16,827 nt of DNA, taken from Desulfobulbaceae bacterium. GTDB lineage: Bacteria; Desulfobacterota; Desulfobulbia; Desulfobulbales; SURF-16. The notes under the pieces were generated by a model. That model was not told the DNA's origin, made no database searches, and saw only the letters and a program-made list of their open reading frames with translations. The DNA is taken from contig JANTFJ010000009.1 in the NCBI GenBank assembly GCA_024763495.1, forward strand, positions 1 through 16,827. The letters are read 5' to 3'. The position numbers and the translations under genes were made by a program. This document shows, in pieces, positions 7,983-13,122 of this stretch (within the stretch, counting starts at the first letter, position 1; every line of letters begins with the position of its first letter).

Positions 7983-8156
7983 CTATCCAGCTAACTTGAG
8001 AATCATTGGATATAAAAAGAAAATCCCAGTTAGAAAAATGAAATGTAAAACCAATAGAACATATACCTTGATATGAACTATTATACGTTTCCAGACCAGT
8101 AATCCTGCGGCAAGGAAAAAGATGCTCCAGGCAAGGAGAAAAGTAAATCCCATCAT
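7983..8156 (-). CDS. 57-residue membrane protein between wzm and the glycosyltransferase
   Basis: A small open frame fills the gap between wzm and the next glycosyltransferase almost exactly. It starts MMGFTFLLAWSIFFLAAG and ends PMILKLAG, followed by TAG. Two hydrophobic stretches (about residues 3-22 and 31-50), separated by a short positive turn (WKRIIVHIK), predict a two-helix inner-membrane hairpin. The ATG at 8156 overlaps the wzm stop as ATGA, and AAGGGA lies 6 bases upstream of it, a good ribosome site. The TAG is two bases from the next ATG. Such tight packing on both sides argues strongly for a real coding gene. I do not recognise a family. From its place it could be an accessory subunit of the Wzm/Wzt exporter or an anchor for the glycosyltransferase; both are inference. 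Confidence 0.75.
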   Translation of the reverse strand: MMGFTFLLAWSIFFLAAGLLVWKRIIVHIKVYVLLVLHFIFLTGIFFLYPMILKLAG

Positions 8157-8929
8157 AGAAAATCCCTTATATCTTTTTCCAGATACCGAAACATTATATA
8201 CGATAAAAACAGAACAAAGTGAGTAATAATTGAAAGGGTAACAAGAGAATTAAAGGCTGGATAGTCGTGAAAAACAAAAATTCTTTGATAGGACTCAACA
8301 AGTATAAATGCCGGATTGTAGACAATGATATTTTTGACAAATTCGGGCAGGATATCAAAAACATAGACAATGGGGGTAAACCAAAACCACAATTGCAGAA
8401 TCACTCCTGTTATTTCTCTTATATCACGGATAAAAACCGTCAGTGATGCAGTAAACAACCCTATGCCAAATGCCAGAATCTGCTGAAGGTAGAAAATAAA
8501 AGGAACAAGCATAAGGCTGGGATGGAAAGAATAATCCAGAAAAGCCAGGAAGATGAAAAAAAAGACCATAGACAGTAAATAAGTTATGGTTTCTGACAGA
8601 TTTATATGAAGGAGCAATGATGGCAGGGAAGTATTAATTTTTGAAATAATATGTTTCTTGTCCAGAAATGCAGAAGTAGATCTGCCAACTGTCCCTGCAA
8701 AACATGCCCAGGGGATCAGACCGGCAGCAAGATATATTCCATATGCATTTATGTCTGAACTGCCGGGCAGACGCGCCCCCATCAATTTGCCAAATATAAT
8801 CAGATAAATAAAGAGGTTGACCAATGGCCAGATTATGGCCCATAAGGAGCCGAGGACAGAACCGGCAAAACGTTCAGTAAAATCACGTTTTGTTATTTCG
8901 ATTATAAATGAAGTGTTGAGTGTAGACAT
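8153..8929 (-). CDS. wzm: Polysaccharide ABC exporter permease, Wzm/TagG type
   Basis: The membrane channel of the polysaccharide exporter, working with the Wzt ATPase encoded two genes downstream. It is 258 residues, the usual ABC-2 permease size. The cytoplasmic amphipathic start FIIEITKRDFTERFAGSVLG, then SLWAIIWPLVNLFIYLIIFG, is the family signature. It has about six hydrophobic segments (about 28-47, 65-85, 110-130, 140-165, 175-195, 230-250), with GLFTASLTVFIRDIREI and LQLWFWFTPIVY in the conserved second half, as in Wzm. The start lies 15 bases after the stop of the upstream dehydratase-like gene; no clear Shine-Dalgarno is visible. Its stop overlaps the start of the 57-residue membrane protein. 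The pairing with a tail-bearing Wzt points to a lipid-linked O-antigen-type glycan rather than a capsule of the KpsMT type. Confidence 0.93.
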   Translation of the reverse strand: MSTLNTSFIIEITKRDFTERFAGSVLGSLWAIIWPLVNLFIYLIIFGKLMGARLPGSSDINAYGIYLAAGLIPWACFAGTVGRSTSAFLDKKHIISKINTSLPSLLLHINLSETITYLLSMVFFFIFLAFLDYSFHPSLMLVPFIFYLQQILAFGIGLFTASLTVFIRDIREITGVILQLWFWFTPIVYVFDILPEFVKNIIVYNPAFILVESYQRIFVFHDYPAFNSLVTLSIITHFVLFLSYIMFRYLEKDIRDFL

Positions 8930-8944
8930 AGGTATTCAGGGAGC

Positions 8945-9907
8945 TTAGCTTACCCTTTCAAGTTCCGCTTCCACCATTAATCTTGCGACATCTTTGGTTT
9001 TGTATGTTGCCCTCCACCCAAGAACACTTTCGGCTTTGCCGGGATCAGCTCTGATTGTTTGAATATCTGTTGGCCGTAAAAGTCCTTTGTCTGACCGAAC
9101 ATGGTCGTGCCAATCCAGATTGAGTGTTTCAAACACCGCGGTAATAAAATCTTCCAGGCTGTAGGTCTCTCCTGTGGCAATTATATAGTCATCAGGTTCT
9201 TCCTGCTGGAGCATTGCCCACATAGCCTCGACATACTCCGGTGCCCAGCCCCAGTCACGTTCAATTGAGATATTCCCTAACAATAGTTTTTCATCACTGC
9301 CATTGGCAATACGACATGCTGTCTTAACGATTTTCCTGGTCACAAAACGTTCCGGTCGCAGATATGACTCATGATTAAATAAAATTCCCGTGCAGGCAAA
9401 AATATTGTAAGCTTCGCGATAGGTTACCCCCTGCCAACAGGCAGAGGCTTTTGCAACGCCATATGGACTACGCGGCCTGAAGGCATCGGTTTCACTTACG
9501 GCTTTCCCATTAGTGTTACCAAAACAATCGCTGGAACCGGCATTAAAATATTTTATCGGAATATTTAAAAACCTGATGACTTCAAGTAGATTTAAATTAG
9601 CAACGCTTATGCTTTCAAATGTCTCAACCGGCTGCTCAAAAGAGAGGGCAACAGAACTTTGTCCGGCAAGATTATATATCTCATTCGGCTCATATTTTGC
9701 GACAATCTGCAGAACACTCCTGAAATCATGAATCGAGGCCGAGACAAACTCAATTTTATTTTTTATTCCCAGTCGTTTCAGGTTAGGGAAAAAACCTCGC
9801 TGAGCATCTCGAGTAACACCTATTAGCTTGTAACTCTTTTTCAAAAGAAAGTCTGCGAGGAAACTACCGTCTTGACCTGTAATTCCAAAAATAAGAGCTG
9901 TTTTCAT
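8945..9907 (-). CDS. GDP-mannose dehydratase-like SDR, possibly a GDP-4-keto-6-deoxymannose reductase
   Basis: A 320-residue extended SDR enzyme closest in pattern to GDP-mannose 4,6-dehydratase. The cofactor motif GITGQDGSFLADFL starts at Gly8. NLAGQSSVALSFEQP (79-93), YGVAK with Tyr149 and Lys153, GILFNHES (174-181) and RDWGWAPEYVEAMW follow the gmd layout. In the true gmd at 10165-11250 the catalytic stretch is STSELFG with Thr and Glu; here it is GSSDCFG (124-130), so Thr becomes Ser and the Glu base becomes Asp127. Reductases of this superfamily such as Rmd carry Asp at this place as I recall, so it may reduce the 4-keto product to GDP-D-rhamnose or GDP-6-deoxytalose. It may instead be a second, altered dehydratase. 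It is followed by wzm after 15 bp and is separated from gmd by a 158-bp mobile repeat. No ribosome site is obvious. Confidence 0.85.
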   Translation of the reverse strand: MKTALIFGITGQDGSFLADFLLKKSYKLIGVTRDAQRGFFPNLKRLGIKNKIEFVSASIHDFRSVLQIVAKYEPNEIYNLAGQSSVALSFEQPVETFESISVANLNLLEVIRFLNIPIKYFNAGSSDCFGNTNGKAVSETDAFRPRSPYGVAKASACWQGVTYREAYNIFACTGILFNHESYLRPERFVTRKIVKTACRIANGSDEKLLLGNISIERDWGWAPEYVEAMWAMLQQEEPDDYIIATGETYSLEDFITAVFETLNLDWHDHVRSDKGLLRPTDIQTIRADPGKAESVLGWRATYKTKDVARLMVEAELERVS

Positions 9908-9937
9908 TGGATTTTTTTTAAAATATATTCTTTAAAA

Positions 9938-10095
9938 GTAACTACTCATGGGGTAAGCGCCTAATGTGTGCAAACCTCAGTATTTGTAACTAGTTACAGG
10001 GTGCCGTAGATTTTCGTGATCAGACTGGCGCAGCATACTGGTGCTATGTAAGACAGGCTGATCGCGGAAATATCCGGTGCCCTGTGAGCAGTTAC
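9938..10095. mobile_element. 158-bp MITE, copy A, with 8-bp target duplication
   Basis: A non-coding 158-bp element. It begins GTAACTACTCATGGGG and ends in CCCTGTGAGCAGTTAC, an imperfect terminal inverted repeat (13 of 16). A second copy of the end lies inside at 9986, and 9986-10095 can fold as a long hairpin. The 8 bases CTTTAAAA occur directly outside both ends (9930-9937 and 10096-10103), an exact target duplication. The same element lies at 11362-11519 in the same orientation. GTAA ends and 8-bp duplications fit the IS66 family as possible mobiliser. It splits gmd from the next gene, ending 30 bp before that start codon. Confidence 0.88.
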
Positions 10096-10164
10096 CTTTA
10101 AAATCTTAATTATTGAGCTTAAAAGCAAAAATAACGAAAACCGCAGAATGTAACTTGTCACGTT

Positions 10165-11250
10165 CTATTCGTTGTATGCATAGGTTTTGAAACCGTGTCC
10201 TTTAACCAGTTCATCTCGCTCCGCGCCCCTCAGATCGTGTTGAACCATCTCGGCAACGAGCTGCTTAAACGTTATACGAGGTGTCCAACCGAGCTTTTTC
10301 CTGGCTTTTGATGAATCGCCGATCAGGGTTTCAACTTCGGTTGGACGAAAGTAACGCGGGTCGATCTTAACAATACATCTGTCATTCTCGTCAAATCCTT
10401 TTTCATCAACACCTTTGCCTTCCCAACGAATGCTGATCCCAAGTTCACGGGCGGCAGCGTTAATAAAATCTCTTACGCTGTGCTGTTCGCCGGTTGCTAT
10501 AACAAAATCTTCAGGCTCCTCCTGCTGCAGCATGAGCCACGCCATTTCAACATAATCCCTGGCATGGCCCCAGTCTCGTTTTGCCTCAAGATTGCCGATA
10601 TAGAGGCAGTCCTGCAGGCCGAGTTTAATTCGAGCCAGAGCACGCGTGATTTTACGGGTAACAAAAGTCTCACCGCGAACAGGAGATTCATGATTAAAAA
10701 GAATACCATTACAGGTATACATGCCATAGCCTTCACGATAATTAACACATATCCAGTAAGAATATAGTTTAGCCACTGCGTAAGGGGAACGAGGATAAAA
10801 AGGAGTATTCTCGTTTTGGGGTGTTTCCTGCACTTTGCCGAATAATTCCGATGTGGAGGCCTGGTAGAAACGGGTCTTTTTTTCAAGACCAAGGATACGG
10901 ATCGCCTCAAGCAGACGAAGGGTTCCCAGGGCATCGGAATCTGCAGTGTACTCTGGTTCTTCAAAGGAGACGGCAACATGGCTCTGGGCCGCCAAATTGT
11001 AAATTTCGTCCGGCTGAACTTGCTGGATAATCCTGATAAGGCTGCTGGAATCCGTTATGTCTCCATAGTGAAGAATAAAATTACTTTCAGCGGCACAGGG
11101 ATCCTGATAAAGATGATCAATACGATCAGTATTAAATAGTGACGCCCTGCGCTTTATCCCATGAACTTTATACCCTTTATCCAGAAGTAACTCAGCAAGG
11201 TAGGAACCATCCTGTCCTGTTATTCCGGTAATTAAAGCTGTTTTAGACAT
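10165..11250 (-). CDS. gmd: GDP-mannose 4,6-dehydratase
   Basis: Converts GDP-D-mannose to GDP-4-keto-6-deoxy-D-mannose, the branch point for GDP-L-fucose, GDP-D-rhamnose, GDP-6-deoxytalose and perosamine. The 361-residue protein is of family length. It has the NADP motif TGITGQDGSYLAELLLDKGY (8-27) and RRASLFNTDRIDHLY (34-48), the hallmark of this enzyme. The catalytic set is complete: Thr133 and Glu135 in ASTSELFG, Tyr157 and Lys161 in SPYAVAK. RDWGHARDYVEAMW-type and LGW motifs follow. I choose the ATG at 11250, with AAGGA upstream at good spacing and the canonical start MSKTALITG. The GTG at 11271 would only add an unusual lysine-rich tail. It is the first gene of the operon and is bracketed by two copies of a 158-bp mobile repeat. 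Confidence 0.96.
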   Translation of the reverse strand: MSKTALITGITGQDGSYLAELLLDKGYKVHGIKRRASLFNTDRIDHLYQDPCAAESNFILHYGDITDSSSLIRIIQQVQPDEIYNLAAQSHVAVSFEEPEYTADSDALGTLRLLEAIRILGLEKKTRFYQASTSELFGKVQETPQNENTPFYPRSPYAVAKLYSYWICVNYREGYGMYTCNGILFNHESPVRGETFVTRKITRALARIKLGLQDCLYIGNLEAKRDWGHARDYVEMAWLMLQQEEPEDFVIATGEQHSVRDFINAAARELGISIRWEGKGVDEKGFDENDRCIVKIDPRYFRPTEVETLIGDSSKARKKLGWTPRITFKQLVAEMVQHDLRGAERDELVKGHGFKTYAYNE

Positions 11251-11361
11251 AAAATTTTCCTTTTTCTTCACGCTCAGCAGATTTGTTTTTTTAAACAGGG
11301 AACCTGATCTCGATTCTTATGCATTCCGACCCGGATAACCTTCAGATAATAATAAATGATC

Positions 11362-11519
11362 GTAACTACTCATGGGCTAAGCGTCCTAACTTCGCTAACC
11401 CCTGTAATTGTAACTGCTTACAGGGTGCCGTAGATTTTCATGATCAGGTCGGCGCAGCGTATTAGTCATACGTAAGCCGGATTGATCGCGGAAATATGCG
11501 GTGCCCTGTGAGCAGTTAC
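11362..11519. mobile_element. 158-bp MITE, copy B, with 8-bp target duplication
   Basis: The same length, ends and orientation as copy A, with no gaps and about 80% identity; the last 110 bp are the better conserved. The internal end copy starts at 11410, again 48 bases in. AAATGATC sits directly outside both ends (11354-11361 and 11520-11527), an exact 8-bp duplication different from that of copy A. The two copies therefore inserted separately. It lies 111 bp upstream of the gmd start, inside the presumed mRNA leader. Confidence 0.88.
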
Positions 11520-11561
11520 AAATGATCTTTGTTTTGGTTTTATAGGTAATATTCATTTATG

Positions 11562-11627
11562 CCGGGACAGAAACAGGCTGCTGATTTCTGTTGTGCCCCG
11601 AAAGAACAGCAAGCCTGTTTGTCCCGG
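11562..11627. repeat. Long hairpin in the gmd leader
   Basis: The left arm CCGGGACAGAAACAGGCT and the right arm AGCCTGTTTGTCCCGG pair almost fully (one bulged base), and the stem continues with CTG/CAG. The loop is about 20-25 bases. There is no T-run on either side, so it is not a typical terminator. It would form in the leader RNA of the gmd operon if the promoter at 11655-11683 is used. Confidence 0.7.
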
Positions 11628-11654
11628 ATATGATCCTACATTTCAGGCTAGGCT

Positions 11655-11683
11655 ATTTAAAACAACGAGTGTGGAATGGTCAA
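11655..11683 (-). promoter_or_regulatory. Candidate sigma70 promoter of the polysaccharide operon
   Basis: Read on the minus strand, TTGACC (11683-11678) is followed after exactly 17 bases by TTAAAT (11660-11655). These match the -35 at 5 of 6 and the -10 at 4 of 6 positions. Transcription would start near 11648 and give a leader of about 400 bases before gmd, holding the hairpin at 11562-11627 and MITE copy B. It is a sequence match only; other starts, including some inside the MITE, are possible. Confidence 0.4.
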
Positions 11684-11760
11684 GTAAAAGCTGTGCTTAT
11701 TTTTTCAAAATGTCTTGATTTGAGAAAAAATGTCTATTCTCGGACAGCCTCCTAGCGGTC

Positions 11761-11860
11761 CATGAACACCACCCCTGCACGCGCTTTAACCCTGCGATAT
11801 ACCAATGTATTATCGCAGGGCGTGGAGTACGCACATGGCGGTGTCCCTGAATCCCTTACA
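11761..11860. repeat. Palindromic REP-like block
   Basis: The centre is a perfect 10-bp inverted repeat, CCCTGCGATA (11790-11799) and TATCGCAGGG (11811-11820), around an 11-base loop. Outer arms ACACCACC (11766-11773) and GGCGGTGT (11846-11853 region) also pair, interrupted by a poorly paired middle. No coding frame fits. The minus-strand words CAGGGACACC recall ends of REP elements linked to IS200-like (RAYT) transposases, but I cannot confirm this. Between 11628 and 11937 I see otherwise only the candidate promoter and a doubled AAAATGTCT (11707 and 11727). Confidence 0.5.
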
Positions 11861-11937
11861 TTTACAGGGTTGTCGTCGTCCGGGTGTACTTTATTGAGCG
11901 TTATCATAATTTAGATAGGTATCTTTTTGTAAAAATT

Positions 11938-12804
11938 TTAACCCAGCAGGGTAATTAATAATACCCCGCTGAACATAAGCGAAACTCCCAATCCTCTTTT
12001 TATTATATTTTTTTCTTTAAAAATCAACCAGCCGAGAATCACGGTAAAAAGAATACTGCTTCGTTTTACCGCGACCATATAAACTGCGGTAGTAAGCATG
12101 ATGGCCAGGCCGTGACAGCTGACATGGATAGTAAGCAGGGAGCCGAGCAGCAGGCCTTTGTTCGCGTTTTGGCTTAAAATTTTAAAGCTTGTCCGGCTGA
12201 AAAGAAAAATGCCGGTTAACAGGGTCAGGTTAAAGATTAGAAAAAAGAAAAAGGTAAAAAACAGTGGTGAGGAATGAATCATGCTTTTTTTAGCGACCAC
12301 TGCGGCAAAGGCAAAAATAATTGCCACAGTCAGCATCAGCATGGAACCTTTTTCCTGCCATAATTTTTTAAAAGGCCGACTGAACCCTTCCTTGAAACCG
12401 GAAAAATTTAATAGATAGCTGCCGCCGACAATCAACAGAATGCCGGTTATGCCCCAGGCGTTTACTTTTTCGTTCAATACAATGATTCCGGTAAAAAGCA
12501 TGAAGACCGGAGTAAAAGCCAGAAAGGGTACGGTCAGTGATAAAGGTGAGAGTTTAAGGCTGTAAATATAAAGGATATAAGCCAGCCAGTTAATCGGCAG
12601 GGAAAGAAGAAACGTCCACCAGAAGGTCTGGTCAAGGATGGGAATTTTTACCAGCAGGCAGCCGCAGATCAGCAGGGGCAGAGACCAGAAAAGTTCAATG
12701 GCGGCTATCTCAAGAGGAGTAAGAGTGTCACAGAAAATTTTAACCGAGGTATCCCGGACAGCAATACTGAAGGCGGTAATTATGGAAATAATAAACCAGG
12801 TCAT
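11938..12804 (-). CDS. EamA/DMT-superfamily membrane transporter
   Basis: A 288-residue inner-membrane protein with about ten hydrophobic helices in two halves, the size and layout of EamA-type drug/metabolite transporters. The repeat signature is seen at the end of each half: PFLAFTPVFMLFTGIIVLNEKVNAWGI in the first and VKRSSILFTVILGWLIFKEKN in the second, both ending in a Glu-containing kink before the last helix. Substrates of the family range from amino acids to nucleotide sugars or lipid-linked sugars; none can be assigned. It has its own control region and is divergent from dnaE. It is separated from gmd by about 690 bp of repeats, so it is probably not part of the polysaccharide operon. 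The ATG at 12804 has no Shine-Dalgarno but sits just after a perfect TATAAT. Confidence 0.88.
   Translation of the reverse strand: MTWFIISIITAFSIAVRDTSVKIFCDTLTPLEIAAIELFWSLPLLICGCLLVKIPILDQTFWWTFLLSLPINWLAYILYIYSLKLSPLSLTVPFLAFTPVFMLFTGIIVLNEKVNAWGITGILLIVGGSYLLNFSGFKEGFSRPFKKLWQEKGSMLMLTVAIIFAFAAVVAKKSMIHSSPLFFTFFFFLIFNLTLLTGIFLFSRTSFKILSQNANKGLLLGSLLTIHVSCHGLAIMLTTAVYMVAVKRSSILFTVILGWLIFKEKNIIKRGLGVSLMFSGVLLITLLG
11944..11971 (-). terminator. Possible terminator overlapping the transporter stop
   Basis: On the minus strand CAGCGGGGT and ACCCTGCTG form a nine-pair stem (one G-T) with a 10-base loop, inside the last codons of the transporter gene. GGG then TTAAAATTTTTAC follows, a weak and slightly displaced T-run. 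A factor-independent terminator is plausible but not certain. Confidence 0.45.
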
Positions 12805-12809
12805 GAGTA

Positions 12810-12818
12810 ATTATAACA
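12810..12818 (-). promoter_or_regulatory. Extended -10 element just before the transporter start codon
   Basis: The minus strand reads TGTTATAAT, a perfect TATAAT with the upstream TGn extension. Only five bases separate it from the ATG at 12804, so transcription would begin at or next to the ATG and the mRNA would be leaderless. No good -35 is seen 17 bases upstream, which is common for extended -10 promoters. Confidence 0.45.
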
Positions 12819-12937
12819 CTGGACAGGGAAAAGAGGGATACCTCTGTATTTTTTAGTCCCTTAGAATTGATTTTCGTGTTAATTATACCCCTCTTGAAAT
12901 AAAATAGGTAAGCGCTCCAGGAAAACTCCAGTTCTCC

Positions 12938-13026
12938 TGTAGGAGCCCAGCCCTCTGGGCGATAAAACGTGGAGCAAAATTCATAGCATGGATCGTCCAG
13001 AGGCTGGATGCCCGGAAGTACCGGGC
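12938..13026. repeat. REP-like cluster of three short hairpins in the divergent intergenic region
   Basis: Three hairpins follow each other: GCCCAG-ccct-CTGGGC at 12945-12960 within CTGTAGGAGC...GCGATA, TCCAG-agg-CTGGA at 12996-13008, and GCCCGG-aagta-CCGGGC at 13010-13026. The first has the TGTAGGAGC-stem-GCGAT layout of known REP sequences. The second, read in reverse, resembles the first, so they form an inverted pair. The 318-bp gap 12805-13122 otherwise holds no gene, and I see no convincing dnaE promoter in it. Confidence 0.6.
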
Positions 13027-13122
13027 AGCACAACCCGCATTTTTATGTACGGTGACAGCTGGAAAAAAAATTTGATCCAGCTATGCCGGCTTATTTAACC
13101 ATCAAAACGAATTAAATCAATT

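Noticed and set aside
11251..11271. GTG start for gmd at 11271
   Set aside because: The ATG at 11250 has a better-placed AAGGA and gives the canonical N-terminus and the standard active-site numbering.
9938..11519. Composite transposon carrying gmd
   Set aside because: Each copy has its own target duplication, so the copies inserted one by one; there is no transposase and no shared outer duplication (9930 CTTTAAAA against 11520 AAATGATC).
9930..11870. CRISPR array or integron attC sites in the repeat-rich gap
   Set aside because: There are no short regularly spaced direct repeats with unique spacers, no cas or integrase gene and no attC-type conserved core.
12740..13033. Minus-strand frame overlapping the transporter start and the REP hairpins
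   Set aside because: It runs through palindromic repeats, overlaps the real transporter gene and has no recognisable pattern.
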